Source: Symbiodinium natans
Lineage: Eukaryota > Sar > Dinophyceae > Suessiales > Symbiodiniaceae
Direction: 5' to 3'
NCBI GenBank assembly: GCA_905221605.1
Contig: CAJNDS010002598.1
Coordinates: 174,501 to 238,500 of the forward strand
Length of the DNA: 64,000 nt
Shown in pieces: positions 41,197 through 51,415 of this stretch; within the stretch, counting starts at the first letter, position 1; each line of letters opens with the position of its first letter. The position numbers and the translations under genes are program-made. The notes below the pieces were generated by a model. That model did no database searches and was not told the DNA's origin. It saw only the letters and a list, made by a program, of their open reading frames with translations.

Positions 41197-41505
41197 GCCC
41201 CTAAACACCCTAAACCCTAAGCCCTAAACCCTAAACCCTAAACCCTAAAGCCCCCGAATGCTATGCAGGCCGTTTTTTTGTTTAACAAGCCAAAAGCTGA
41301 AAGATCCCAGCCCAAGTTATGCCTTAAGTTCCTTCAAAGGATCTTGAAGTTCGGAGCTTGGGGCTATGGGGTCTTGGCGGTTAGGGTTCAGGGTTTAGGG
41401 GCTAGGGCATAAGGTTACACATGAGATTTCCTATCCACTTGCAATCCCCTAACTCATGAATCTGGTATATAGGTTACGTACTCGAATCGAATTATCAACC
41501 GGAAG

Positions 41506-41566
41506 ACGAGCCCGCTCAAGACTGTTGAGTATGCCATCATTGAATCTTCAAGCGACGATCGCCCAA
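41506..41566 (+). CDS. Candidate exon, acidic/Ser-rich
   Basis: GGAAG|ACG reads TSPLKTVEYAIIESSSDDRP, bounded by AG sites at 41,504-41,505 or 41,519-41,520 and a GC site near 41,567. Reading continues open upstream (NRIINRK), so the start is uncertain. Confidence 0.5.
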
Positions 41567-41987
41567 GCACCCGAAACCCTAAACCCAAACCCCTGAATCT
41601 TCAGCCGATTGAGGGAGCTTCTGGTTTGGGGGGGGGGGGGGGGGGTTCGCACCTTCCAAGCTGCTTCAGCTCTCAACCCTGCCTGAGCCCTAAATGCTGA
41701 GACCTACGTGGGTTCAGGGCTCAGGGTTTAGGGTTTAGGGTTTAGGGCTTTTGGGCTGGCAGGACCAAAACAGCACCAGCGCACGCCAGCCCCTCTTCTG
41801 ATTTGTTTGGTTTAGGGCCCGGGAGCACGAGGGAGCTGGAGATGGGGACGAGGGCTGTTTTTTTTTCTAAGGATCCCGCTATGTTACAGGTAATCAACTT
41901 TTCTGTCTGGTTCAGTCGAAAGAGCTGCGGAAACCGGCCAGAACGTCGGTTAAGTTTAAAGAGTTCAGGGCTCAGGGCAGGTGCTAG

Positions 41988-42064
41988 ATGCGCGAGCGTG
42001 TGAGGGTGGCGGCCCTTGCACAGGCGCTGCTGGCAAAGCTCGACAAACAGCCGAGACATTTGAA
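41988..42064 (+). CDS. Candidate exon, basic helix
   Basis: GTGCTAG|ATGCGC reads MRERVRVAALAQALLAKLDK and then QPRHL, with the GT donor TTGAA|GTCTTC in phase 2. Strong G/C third positions. The minus-strand 105-codon frame overlapping here is a shadow. TTTAGGG repeats start 20 bp downstream. Confidence 0.6.
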
Positions 42065-42270
42065 GTCTTCAATACTTGAATTAGGGTTTAGGGTTTAGGG
42101 TTTAGGGTTTAAGGTTTAGGGTGTAGGGTTTAGGGTTTACGGTTTAGGGTTACCCCAATCCCTTGAAGGTTCATGGGACTTGCTTCCTGCTTTCAGAGAC
42201 TTACTAACCAGTCGTGATTTGGGTGACATCCTAGTCATACGCGGAGCGACTGTCTAGTGGCAGCCAGGCA

Positions 42271-42379
42271 GACCTATATGGGCGGTTTCCGAAAACACGG
42301 TTCCCCTGTTTTGGGGTCCCTGTAAGGGGGTTCTACTCAAAGGGGTACCCCTATTTTCGGAAACCCCCATATGTAGGTC
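42271..42379. mobile_element. MITE, best copy of the ATATGGGGGTTTCCGAAAAT family
   Basis: GACCTATATGGGCGGTTTCC and GGAAACCCCCATATGTAGGTC are near-perfect inverted ends around GGTTCCCCTG / AAAGGGGTACCCC. Confidence 0.88.
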
Positions 42380-42569
42380 GACAAGCTCAGCCCTAACCAG
42401 TCAGGAAGTCCCATGACCCTTCAATGTCTCGCACCTCGCATCCGCACCTTTGAACCTCTTCATCCCTAGGCTCTAAACCCTAAACCCTAAACCCGACCCT
42501 AAACTCTAAGCCCTAAACCCTACACCCTAAACCCTAAACCCTAAATCCTGAACCCTAAACCCTCCTCAG

Positions 42570-42642
42570 GCCCGAAAGAGACTCCACAAGCCACCTGAGG
42601 AACGCGCTGACGTGCGTGAAGTCCATCCTGGAGTCCTCCGAG
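42570..42642 (+). CDS. Candidate exon joined to 43,180
   Basis: CTCCTCAG|G then PERDSTSHLRNALTCVKSIL and ESSE, ending GAG|GTTGGT in phase 0. The preferred frame has the strongest third-position bias of two open frames (the other gives ARKRLHKPPEERADVREV). It joins in phase to DYWELKNMTH. Confidence 0.68.
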
Positions 42643-42705
42643 GTTGGTGACCTCGGGTCTTAGGGGTTTCTACAAGTAAGGGGCCTTTGAATGCTACTAA
42701 CTCTG

Positions 42706-42795
42706 TTTAGGGTTTAGGGTTTAGGGTTTAGGGTTTAGGGTTTAGGGTTTAGGGTCTAGGGTTTAGGGTTTAGGGTTTAGGGTTTAGGGTTTAGG
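42706..42795. repeat. TTTAGGG array inside a MITE remnant
   Basis: About a dozen G-strand units lie between TACAAGTAAGGGGCC...ACTAACTC and ATTTAGTTAGGGGACTTAG, which look like the two parts of one inverted-repeat element (compare 58,217-58,318). Confidence 0.7.
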
Positions 42796-43179
42796 TATTT
42801 AGTTAGGGGACTTAGAACCAAAGTTTTGATACTTGTAACCCAGTTAAGGACCCTTGTCTTATAGGGGTTCATAGGGCGTTTAGGGCTTCCAGGGGCTTAC
42901 GGGAGTTTATGGGAGCTTACAGGGGCTGATAGGGTTTGTAGGGTTTACAATTGTGTAGGGTGTTGTGGGGTTCGGGCCGGGTTTGGGGACATAAAAGGGT
43001 TCAGGGTGTAGGGATGCCATCCTCTTCTGACACCCGGATTCTTTCTCTAGGTTGGGATAAGCCCTGGACCGTAACCAGAAAGTTCGGGGCCTAAGCCCTA
43101 GACATCCCTAGACCCTGACCCCGAAACTCTAAAATTCCCAAACCGCCTAAACCCCCGAAACCCTAAACCCTACACGAAG

Positions 43180-43279
43180 GACTACTGGGAGCTGAAGAAC
43201 ATGACGCACCTACTCCTGGACCTGGACACTGTGGACCACGTCTTTGACAAGGAGACTATGACTTTCTTCTTGACAGGGG
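43180..43279 (+). CDS. Candidate exon, acidic domain fragment
   Basis: TACACGAAG|GACTAC reads DYWELKNMTHLLLDLDTVDH and then VFDKETMTFFLTG, clearly non-repetitive and helix-like. Continues in phase 0 from the exon at 42,570 (...SILESSE|DYWELK). The donor may be GT at 43,280 next to GGGTTTAGGG. CCCTAAA repeats lie directly upstream. Confidence 0.75.
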
Positions 43280-43342
43280 GTTCAGGGTTTAGGGTTTAGG
43301 GAGAGGGAAAGTTGAGGACTTAGGGTTTAGGGTGTAAGCGTT

Positions 43343-44110
43343 AGGGTTCAGCATCGCAAGCCCAAGCATTCACGAGTCAAGCTCGCTACTTGGTATCGAA
43401 TATCTAGCCACCCACCCTTTGGATCCCACAACATTATAAGCATATTTAGTTTGGTTTCACTTCATGTAATCACAAGAACGCAGTTGTTCTTGAAGCACCC
43501 GGAGGGCTCCCCAAAGGCTCCAAACACTGGAGAATTTCAAAAAGTGACGCCGGGCACGGTCCCAAGAAAGTGGCGCCGAACGCCAAAAGACCCTGACCAA
43601 CGCCGGCGCCGAACCCTAAACCCTAAACCCTAAACCCTAAACCCTAAACCCTAAACCCTAAACCCTAAACCCTAAACCCTAAACCCTAAACCCTAAACCC
43701 TAAACCCTAAACCCTAAACCCTAAACCCTAAACCGAACACTCTCTGAACAGTGACCGGCGCCACCTGGCGAGATAGGGCCCACCTACATGAGCGCATTCG
43801 GGGCGCTCAGCCTAGGGCCCTAAACCCATGCGCCAACCCCATCCTAGGTAGGATAAGGGGGACCCTTCAAAAGGGGACCCTTCTTAACCCTCTTCTGGCT
43901 CTCTTAAACAGGGACCTTATTCAGAGGGTCTATATCCCCAAGGGTCCCCCTAATCCTATCCCCTACCCCAAGTGCAAAAAGGCACTTGCCAACGAAGGTT
44001 TCGACACTTGGCCCTTAAAGTGTAAAAATGTTTGCGGGCAAGTGCCAAAAAAGCCCACGAAGTCCATGGGGGGTTTTAAACTCTGTATGAAAGAGAGGTT
44101 TAGGGTACCC
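43343..44110. mobile_element. Non-autonomous repeat element, copy 2
   Basis: The left end TTCAGCATCGCAAGCCCAAG and the right end GTATGAAAGAGAGGTTTAG match 38,185-38,880. The interior carries open frames (NAVVLEAPGGLPKGSKHWRI in one frame) and the CCCTAAA array at 43,615-43,733. Reading frames here are probably element-derived and not a host exon. Confidence 0.7.
43615..43733. repeat. CCCTAAA array
   Basis: About seventeen perfect C-strand units inside the repeat element copy 2. Confidence 0.97.
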
Positions 44111-44220
44111 TAAACCCTAAACCCTAAACCCTAAACCCTAAACCCTAAACCCTAAACCCTAAACCCTAAACCCTAAACCCTAAACCCTAAACCCTAAACC
44201 CTAAACCCTAAACCCTAAAC
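44106..44220. repeat. CCCTAAA array
   Basis: About sixteen perfect C-strand units abutting the right end of repeat element copy 2 and leading to the exon at 44,250. Confidence 0.97.
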
Positions 44221-44249
44221 CGTACCCCATAGACCCTGAAGCCGGCGAG

Positions 44250-44318
44250 ATGCCTCTCGACCACCCCCAATCTCATCAACGCTCGGAGGGCCCTGCTACT
44301 GGTAACTTCGCCCGAGCG
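44250..44318 (+). CDS. Candidate exon, unassigned
   Basis: CCGGCGAG|A then CLSTTPNLINARRALLLVTS and PE, ending GAGCG|GTTTAGGG. The donor is the first telomeric unit. Pure CCCTAAA upstream, pure TTTAGGG downstream. Strong third-position bias selects this frame over two others. Confidence 0.7.
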
Positions 44319-44383
44319 GTTTAGGGTTTAGGGTTTAGGGTTTAGGGTTTAGGGTTTAGGGTTTAGGGTTTAGGGTTTAGGGC
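44319..44383. repeat. TTTAGGG array beginning at a splice donor
   Basis: Nine perfect G-strand units start directly at the proposed exon end. Confidence 0.95.
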
Positions 44384-44720
44384 TAACTTTCTTTTTTGAG
44401 CTTCATTGGACCTTAACCCTGCCTAACCCTCGTTTACGAAGTATTTTCAGAGGGCTTTACAGGGCCGAGTTGGTACAGGACTTTCAGCCTGTAGGCCCTC
44501 GAAGACACCCATCTGTGTGTTGCCTGTAGCAGGCAGTGTCCAATCTGAGTCGAACCCTCCCGAAACCCTGAACCCCCCCCCCCCCCCCCCCCCCAATCCC
44601 AACCCTACGCCCTAGCTGGGGCTCACACTCAACTCCTAAGCCCAAACCCAGAACCCTAATCCCTAAACCCTAAACCCCTCATACTCACACCCTAAGCCCA
44701 AACCCTGAACCCTAATCAAG

Positions 44721-44797
44721 CACGTCCACAAGGAGTCTCGGGACAACGAGTTCATCCATGCAGGGGTGGAATTCGCCAAGAAGCTGCGGGGATCTCG
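44721..44797 (+). CDS. Candidate exon, charged helix
   Basis: CTAATCAAG|CACGTC reads HVHKESRDNEFIHAGVEFAK and then KLRGS, ending TCTCG|GTTTGG in phase 2. Strong coding character. A truncated TTGGTAGCCCAGTGGTACCC MITE end lies 20 bp downstream (44,817-44,835). Confidence 0.72.
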
Positions 44798-45263
44798 GTT
44801 TGGGGCTCTTGCCTTAGTAGCCCAGTGGTACCCTTTTGGGCCCTCTGCGTTGTTTAGGGTTTAGGGTTTAGGGCTTAGGGCTTAGGGTTTAGGGGTTAGG
44901 GGTACAGTACCCCAAACCCTAAACCCCAAACCCTCATTATGAGGGTTTAGGGTTCAGGGCTTCGGGTTTAGAGACGTGGGTCGAAGATCCCTCGAATTTC
45001 GGTGTGTTTTTTGGTGAAGATCATATCAAAGGTCTAGAAGACGATACTGTATGCTAATGCATCCATAAGATGAAGCGATGAAGCATGCTTGGATCTGTTC
45101 TAAATGCGCGGGCCTTTTTCAGAAAGAGGCCTGCCGTTGGGTATGGGGATTATAGGGTTTCTAGGAGGTGCTAAGTAGACTTAGTAAGTCATAAGAGCTT
45201 CTAAGTAGAACCCTATGCCCTGCAAGGCTACGGCGCTCTAACCCTATTAAACCTTAACACCCT

Positions 45264-45507
45264 AAACCCTAAACTCTAAACCCTAAACCCTAAACCCTAA
45301 ACCCTAAACCCTAAACCCTAAACCCTAAACCCTAAACCCTAAACCCTAAACCCTAAACCCTAAACCCTAAACCCTAAACCCTAAACCCTAAACCCTAAAC
45401 CCTAAACCCTAAACCCTAAACCCTAAACCCTAAACCCTAAACCCTAAACCCTAAACCCTAAACCCTAAACCCTAAACCCTAAACCCTAAACCCTAAACCC
45501 TAAACCC
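45264..45507. repeat. Longest pure telomeric array of the window (CCCTAAA)
   Basis: About 34 consecutive C-strand units, ending CCCAAGCCACCAG at the next exon. Confidence 0.98.
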
Positions 45508-45517
45508 AAGCCACCAG

Positions 45518-45571
45518 CATATGCCGACAAGTTGCCAAGACGATCTAAGGCCAACATACGGAGCCTGCAAG
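45518..45571 (+). CDS. Candidate exon, basic
   Basis: AGCCACCAG|CA then YADKLPRRSKANIRSLQ to CAAG|GTGGTT. Directly after the longest CCCTAAA array and followed by TTTAGGG repeats. Confidence 0.6.
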
Positions 45572-45664
45572 GTGGTTGGTTTAGGGTTAGGGTTTAGGGT
45601 TCAGGGTTCAGGGTTTAGGGTTTAGGGTTTAGGGTTTAGGGTTTCGGGTTCCAAGTTTGAGGTG

Positions 45665-45775
45665 TATATGGGGTTTTCGAAATATCGGGTACCTTCTTGG
45701 GGGTTCTTATTCTCAAGGAATCCCGCTATTTGGCGGCGTCTTGTAGGGGTCACCTATTTTGGTAAACGCCCAGAT
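45665..45775. mobile_element. MITE, ATATGGGGGTTTCCGAAAAT family, diverged
   Basis: TATATGGGGTTTTCGAAATA and CCTATTTTGGTAAACGCCCA ends with a CGGGTACC interior. Confidence 0.65.
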
Positions 45776-45977
45776 AGTGTTCAGTTGGTGATGCAGGAAA
45801 CAGAGGAGCTTGGCACGCCCAGTGGCTGGTCTCAAACCCTAAACCCTAAGCCCTAAGCCCTAAACCCCAAGCCCTAAACCCTAGACCCCAAGCCCGAAAC
45901 CCTAAACCCTAAACCCTAAACCCTAAACCCTAAACCCTAAACCCTACTAAACCGAGCTATTTCAGCACGTTTCCCAG

Positions 45978-46038
45978 GATGGCGCACCCGGACTGCCTGA
46001 AGGACTTCGACATGAAATCCGAACTGGAATGCCGCTGC
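45978..46038 (+). CDS. Candidate exon joined to 46,347
   Basis: TTTCCCAG|G then MAHPDCLKDFDMKSELECRC, ending TGC|GTGCCC in phase 0. Third positions are almost all G/C, which favours this over the other open frame (DGAPGLPEGLRHEIRTG). It joins in phase to VPLYGKVSTL. Confidence 0.7.
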
Positions 46039-46346
46039 GTGCCCCCAATCATAGGGCCTTAGGTTCAGGGTTTAGGGTTTAGGGTTTAGGGTTTAGGGTT
46101 CAGGGTTCAGGGTTTAGGGTTTAGGGTTTAGGGTTTGGGGTTTGGGGTTTGGGGTTTTTCTGTTTAGGGTTTCGGGTTTAGGGTTTTGGGTTTAGGGTGC
46201 CCTAAGCCCTAAGCCTAAGACCCCGAAGCCCCTGCGCCCAACACCTACTGAGCTTAGATCTTCCTGCACCTCGCACCTGGTTTAGGGCACCCTAAACCCT
46301 AAACCTTCAATCAAAAAACCCGGAACTCTAAACCCTCGGAACGCAG

Positions 46347-46406
46347 GTGCCCCTCTACGGCAAGGTGTCCACGCTCAAGTTGAAGAACGCCGGTCGCATT
46401 GAGGAG
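46347..46406 (+). CDS. Candidate exon, 20 codons
   Basis: AACGCAG|GTGCCC...GAGGAG|GCTGAG encloses exactly VPLYGKVSTLKLKNAGRIEE. The donor is GC, as in two RRM1 exons that also end GAGGAG or GGCCAG. Phases 0-0. Confidence 0.72.
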
Positions 46407-46590
46407 GCTGAGTCTCCCCCCCCAAAGCCTAAACCCTCGGCCCAGACCCTATTACTTTAGGGTTTAGGGTTTAGGGTTTAGGGTTTAGGGTTTAGGGTTT
46501 AGGGTTTAGGGTTTAGGCTTTAATCCCCATAAACCCTATCACCCCGATAAACCCTGAACCCCCTAAACCCTGCAAGCCCTAAACCCGAAG

Positions 46591-46676
46591 GGAAGTGGTC
46601 CTATGACTTCTGTGCAGATGGCGCTGCCTGCCCCAGCATCGGGTTGAAGACTGGCTCCCCAGACCCAGACGATCTC
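46591..46676 (+). CDS. Candidate exon, frame uncertain
   Basis: One reading is KWSYDFCADGAACPSIGLKT and then GSPDPDDL-stop. A shorter reading, TGTGCAG|ATG...CATCGG|GTTGAA, gives MALPAPAS and continues in phase from the exon at 46,347. The two exclude each other; the shorter one fits phases better. Confidence 0.5.
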
Positions 46677-46852
46677 TGAACCCTAAACCCCCAAAGCCCC
46701 AAAACTCTGAACCCTAAACTTAAGCCCTAAACCCTGAGCCCTATTCCTGAATCCCCAATCCCCAATCCCCAAACCCTAAACCCTAAACCCTAAACCCTAA
46801 ACCCTAACCCTAAACCCTAAACCCTAACTCTCAGCCCCAACACAGGCCCCCC

Positions 46853-46960
46853 AAGTCACAAGCCCAAGCGGCACCTCCGAAGTCTGACCCTGATCTCGAG
46901 AGGAAACATAATCCTAAAACCCGGAGACCAGAACTCTCCGAGGTTGAAAGTGATGCGGGC
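46853..46960 (+). CDS. Candidate exon, two possible frames
   Basis: AACACAG|GCCCCC followed by about 100 bp open in two frames: PPKSQAQAAPPKSDPDLERK... or SHKPKRHLRSLTLISRGNII then LKPGDQNSPRLKVMRAEG. The second has more G/C third positions and fits the phase of the MALPAPAS reading. A TTTAGGG array follows immediately. Confidence 0.6.
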
Positions 46961-47106
46961 GGAGGGTTTAGGGTTTAGGGTTTAGGGTTTAGGGTTTAGG
47001 GTTTAGGGTTTAGGGTTTAGGGTTTAGGGTTCAGGGTTTAGGGTTTGGGTTTAGGGTTTAGGGTATAGGGCATAGGGTATCGGGTTTCAAGGGGGTCTTC
47101 GCAAAC

Positions 47107-47150
47107 CTCGCGGCCCCCGGACCACCCGTCCGAAGCCCTCAGTGCAAGCC
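47107..47150 (+). CDS. Possible short exon
   Basis: TTTCAAG|GGGGTC reads GVFANLAAPGPPVRSPQC before C-strand repeats. Short, and the donor is unclear. Confidence 0.3.
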
Positions 47151-47501
47151 TCAAACCTTGAACCCCAAAACCTAGAACCCTAAACCCCAAACCCCAAACC
47201 CTAAACCCTAAACCCTAAACCCCAGAACCGGAGAACCCCAGAACCCCACAACCCTAGAACCCTAGAACGCTAGAACCCGAAACCCCAAACCCTAAACCCT
47301 AGAACCCTGGAAGCCTAGAACCCTTTAACCCTAGAACCCTAGAACCCTAAACCGTAATTAAACCTTACGCCTAATACCCTTCAGCCGTAAAGACTGGCTC
47401 TACGATCGAGTCCCGTTCCGAACCCAAAATCCTAAACCTTAAACCCTAGAATCCTAAACCCTAAACCCTAAACCCTAAACCCAAATTCCGTCCCGACACA
47501 G

Positions 47502-47555
47502 GCAAAGAAGCTGTTCGCAGAGGTCAGCCAGATGGCCTGGGAAGGCCCTCTGAGG
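47502..47555 (+). CDS. Candidate exon, 18 codons
   Basis: CCGACACAG|GCAAAG...CTGAGG|GTTTAGGG encloses AKKLFAEVSQMAWEGPLR exactly, phases 0-0. The telomeric array supplies the donor and CCCTAAA lies upstream. Confidence 0.7.
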
Positions 47556-47925
47556 GTTTAGGGTTTAGGGTTTAGGGTTTAGGGTTTAGGGTTTAGGGTT
47601 AGGGTCTATAGGGCCTGAGTCTAGGGTTTAGGGTCCAGGGTTCAGGGTCTAGTGTTCAGGGGTTAGGGCTATCAGCCCAACTCCAGCATCTTGAGCTCGA
47701 ACACTGAATGGTTGGCGGATTGATGGCTCTCGGGGTGTGGGCTCCCCGGCTTCTTGAGAAGAGAAGCGCCCCTCAAACGCCCAAACCCTAACAGCCTCCC
47801 TACCACAATGACTTGAGTTAAGGGGGGCTTCAACGCTTCAACCTGCTATGATCTGCCATAAATCTCATGCGACGACTCGACTCTGACACAGACCCTACAC
47901 CCTAAACCCTAAACCCTAAACCCAG

Positions 47926-48096
47926 TCAGTCTCATGACGCTGCACGACCCTCCCTTGCACGTGCGGCGCCACAGACACTATCACAGAGGGCCAGGCATTG
48001 TGGGGATATTGGATAATCAGGAATGCACTGTTTTCGGGTATCTTGGTGCCTCAGGAGGTCCCCTATGCGGCAAATGCCCTTCCATGACAGCTATCC
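47926..48096 (+). CDS. Candidate long exon, His/Gly-rich domain
   Basis: AACCCAG|TC then SLMTLHDPPLHVRRHRHYHR, GPGIVGILDNQECTVFGYLG and ASGGPLCGKCPSMTAI, ending ATCC|GTGCCT. At 57 residues it is among the longest exons. CGKC and the histidine cluster are visible, but no family is recognised. DNA to 48,195 stays open in other frames (SYPCLVTALGDGGEPWDRAR), possibly another exon or a frameshift. Confidence 0.72.
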
Positions 48097-48619
48097 GTGC
48101 CTGGTGACGGCGCTTGGGGATGGTGGAGAACCCTGGGATCGCGCGCGCACAGGAGAACTCGCTGTAAAGACTCACGGCAGACGGCCATCCGGGCTGTTTA
48201 GGGTTTAGGGTTTAGTGTTGGTGGGCAGCTCTCTGTGTCAGAACACTACCACTGGGAGGCTCATGAACAGTCCAAGCTTGGGTGATAAAAACGGAAGCCG
48301 TGTCAAAACCTCCTTTGGTGCACTTCTAACCTCTGGTGGGGCATATATGAATGATATGCCCTACCTTAAACTGTAAGGTACTAAGCCCTATAAACCCGAC
48401 TTACAATTCGTGGACCGTCTTGCTAGATGCCCTCTGCACTTCATTCATGAAGCTTGCCCTCAGGGTTGAAGCATTTTGCGGTACCCTAAACCCTAAACCC
48501 TAAACCCTAAACCCTAAACCCTACACCCTACACCCTACACCCTAAACCCTAAACCCTAAACCCCTAAACCCGAAACCCCTAAACCCTAAACCCGAAACCC
48601 CGCTTTTCCCTGCGCGCAG

Positions 48620-48687
48620 GGGAGCACCGAAGCTACGCCCCCGGCCAGGCAGTTCCATGGGACGTGGCGCCGGCGATGCTTGCGGGC
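48620..48687 (+). CDS. Candidate exon, unassigned
   Basis: TGCGCGCAG|GG then EHRSYAPGQAVPWDVAPAML and AG, ending GGC|GTGTTT at the TTTAGGG array. The frame was chosen by third-position G/C over GSTEATPPARQFHGTWRR. Confidence 0.62.
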
Positions 48688-48691
48688 GTGT

Positions 48692-48843
48692 TTAGGGTTT
48701 AGGGTTTAGGGTTTAGGGTTTAGGGTTTAGGGTTTAGGGTTTAGGGTTTAGGGTTTAATTAGGGTTTAGGGTTTAGGGTTCAGGGTTTAGGGTTCAGGGT
48801 TCAGGGTTCAGGCTTCAGGGTTCCGGGTTCAGGGTTCAGGGTT
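48692..48843. repeat. TTTAGGG array grading into TTCAGGG units
   Basis: Ten perfect units, then a homogeneous TTCAGGG block, indicating local amplification of a variant. Confidence 0.93.
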
Positions 48844-49668
48844 TTGGGGAGGTCGCTGTCTTTTGGGGGCGTTTAGGCATGCCACAGTCTCCGTGCATAG
48901 GGTTTAGGGTTTAGGGTTTTCGGTTTAAGGTTCTACTCTTTTGGTGGGATTCGGGCATTCCACTAGCTTCCCCAGAGTCGTTCTGAGCCTGAAAAATCTC
49001 GGATGGTTGAGTGATCCCAAACCTCTACCCGGAGCTCCTCTGACCTACTGTTTTCTACTGGCTGCTTAAGACCCCCCCCCAAAAAAAAACTAAATGAAAA
49101 ATGTAATCCCAATATTGCCCTGCTAAGGAAGTTTTCTTTGTTTGGGGGGGGGGGGGGCGGGGTGGGGTTCATAAGCAATTCATAATATTTTCGGGTCATG
49201 CCTTATATTTCGGTCTGATGGTTCAGGGTTTGGGGCCACTATTGTGGGGGTTACGCCCTGTATGTTGGGGGCATGTTTTGCAGGGTTGGGGAGTCACAGG
49301 TAAGCTCTAGACCCTACGCCCTCAGCCATAGACCCTTCATGGGTTTCGGATCAACCCCTGAATCCTACTTGAAAGCTCAGATTCAAGGGAATTGCTGGCA
49401 TGGTTTGTTTCAGACAAAAGATTCCATAATCGTACAACATCCTCACTAAGAAGGCCGCCTCCTTGAACCATCAGGTTTAGGGTTCAGGGTATGGGGTTCA
49501 GGGTTTACGGTTTAGGGTTTAGGGTTTAGGGTTTAGGGTTTAGGGTTTAGGGTTCAGGGTTCAGGGTTCAGGGTTTAGGGTTTAGGCTTTAGGGTTGACT
49601 CTAGCCAAAGCTGCGCATGACCTGGGTACCTGCAGCCCTACTTAACTCCAAACATAGCAAGCGGCAAG

Positions 49669-49749
49669 GACTTCCAGCACACCCCGCAGATTTGGGCGCG
49701 GCTCCCGCGGTCGGTCTGCAGGGGCTTAGATAGACGCGGGATGACATCC
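49669..49749 (+). CDS. Candidate exon, 27 codons
   Basis: GCGGCAAG|GACTTC...ACATCC|GTAGGC encloses DFQHTPQIWARLPRSVCRGL and then DRRGMTS. The frame stays open to the TTTAGGG repeat 15 bp later, so a later donor is possible. Confidence 0.68.
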
Positions 49750-50058
49750 GTAGGCCTCATTGGGTTTAGGGTTTAGGGCTTAGGGTTCGACATCACTAAG
49801 TATCTGGAACAAGGGAGCAAGGGTTTAGGGTGTAGGGTTGTAGGGTTATAGGGTCATAGGGTTTAGAGCTCAGCAGCCTACTTGCCAGCTCATTGAGTAA
49901 GTAGGTCTCAGTGAACCTTGCACTAACATCATGATCGGTTGGTTGTGACCCTAAAGCCTAAAACCCTAAACCCGAAACCCTAAACCCTAAACCCTAAACC
50001 CTAAACCCTAAACCCTAAACCCTAACCTGTCCGGCATCATATGGAGTTCGGGATGCAG

Positions 50059-50134
50059 GGCTTAGGATTTCATTGGAAGGGTTCGGCGAGCGGCTTCCTT
50101 CGACAGCTTCAGCTGCGTTTCTCTCCCTCACAAG
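50059..50134 (+). CDS. Candidate exon
   Basis: GGATGCAG|GGCTTA...TCACAAG|GTGATT reads GLGFHWKGSASGFLRQLQLR and then FSPSQ, phase 1 at the end. Canonical sites on both sides. Confidence 0.65.
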
Positions 50135-50531
50135 GTGATTTCCCTAAGTTAGGGTGTAGGGTCTAGGGTTTAGGGTTTAGGGTTTAGGTCCTTTTTTCGG
50201 TCCTTACTATAAGGCGGCACCTCTTATTTCGGGTACCCAAAAAGGGATCCTAATATTGAGAACAACCCATACGAGTCGTTTACCTGGTCCCAGTGGTATC
50301 TACCCTTTGCCCTTTTTTTGTTGGTTCTAGATTCCCTTATTACTTAACCCCCGAAAAAATCACACTTGGCTTCTGGGCAACAAAGTTTTGCAGGCTTGTG
50401 AACTGTGTATTCTGCTATATAAGAGGCTTGTATATTGACCCTAAACCCTAAATGCTAAACCCTAAACCCTAAACCTTCAATTTTTCCGATCTTGGCTTGC
50501 TGAACGAAGTATCTGCACCTCGGAGCTATGT

Positions 50532-50712
50532 CTAGGACCCAGAGTCGGCCCTCATTCCCTCCTTTTAGGGTTCAGGCACCGCCATAAGCCTCATTAAACC
50601 AAAAAGGGTTTAGGGTTTAGGGTTTAGGGTTTAGGGTTTAGGGTTTAGGGTTTGGGGTTTAGGGTTTAGGGTTTAGGTACCCTTTTTGTTCCTGGGTTAC
50701 TCTTGGGTCTAG
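50532..50712. mobile_element. MITE split by a TTTAGGG array
   Basis: Ends CTAGGACCCAGAGTCGGCCC and GGTTACTCTTGGGTCTAG are a clear family match. A pure telomeric array at about 50,606-50,677 sits between AAACCAAAAAGGG and GTACCCTTTTTG, where other copies continue without a break. Confidence 0.88.
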
Positions 50713-51132
50713 TTTGTAGAATCGCCGTCCAGTCTAACAAACCAGAAAGGAGCTGGCCAAGAAGACTTTCCCTTATCAACAGTGTGTTTCATTGTTTCGT
50801 GTGTACGCGCGCTAGCTGTTTTTGTGCATCTGGGTCGAAAACGTGTAATCCTCGGATAACTGACTACAAGCAATACATGCAACTCTAAACCGAAACCCCG
50901 GCGCACTCGAATGTTGTTGGATCATGAACGGTTCTCCACTCCACAGCAGCCTGCATTCGCTTCCGAGCGAGCCACGAAGGAGGCTGTTTTAGGGTTGAAG
51001 ATCTTATTGTAGTGTAGTAGCAGGTTCAGGGCATAAGGCCTCCAGCGCCAGAACCCAGAGTGTGTGCGTAAGCCATGCTGCAGGTAATTTGGACGTTTCG
51101 GTAGTTGATTTTTGTATGTAGTTTGGTTCAAG

Positions 51133-51218
51133 ACATGATGGGACAGTGGGCAGTCTTGTCCGAAGGTTCCTTTAGATACACTGAGCAGGACTGTTACATA
51201 CACCAGAAGCCTGCCGGG
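51133..51218 (+). CDS. Candidate exon upstream of the 51.4-kb start
   Basis: GGTTCAAG|AC then MMGQWAVLSEGSFRYTEQDC and YIHQKPAG, ending GGG|GTAAGAG, an excellent donor. The frame also remains open past it, so the donor might be unused. The 125-codon minus-strand frame over 50,922-51,299 is judged a shadow, but it is the main competitor. Confidence 0.55.
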
Positions 51219-51415
51219 GTAAGAGCAACACACCAGCCGCGGCTTCGTTTTGCAGTAGACACTCGGCCTTCGGGGGCACGAACGCAGCAGTACTGTCATG
51301 CGCCTGTTCGAGCCACCGGCTTCAGGGTTCAGGGATTTAGGGTTTAGGGTTTTAGGGTTTAGGGTTTAGGGTTCAGGGCTTAGGGTTAGAGACCCTTTTG
51401 ACCCATTGCACCGCC

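Noticed and set aside
40846-41208. 120-codon minus-strand ORF
   Set aside because: Lies opposite the better + strand exons at 40,916 and 41,008, which have splice sites and protein-like sequence.
50922-51299. 125-codon minus-strand ORF
   Set aside because: The longest minus frame in the window not built from minisatellite, but it has no recognisable domain, and the + strand exon at 51,133 has a consensus donor. Kept as an open alternative.
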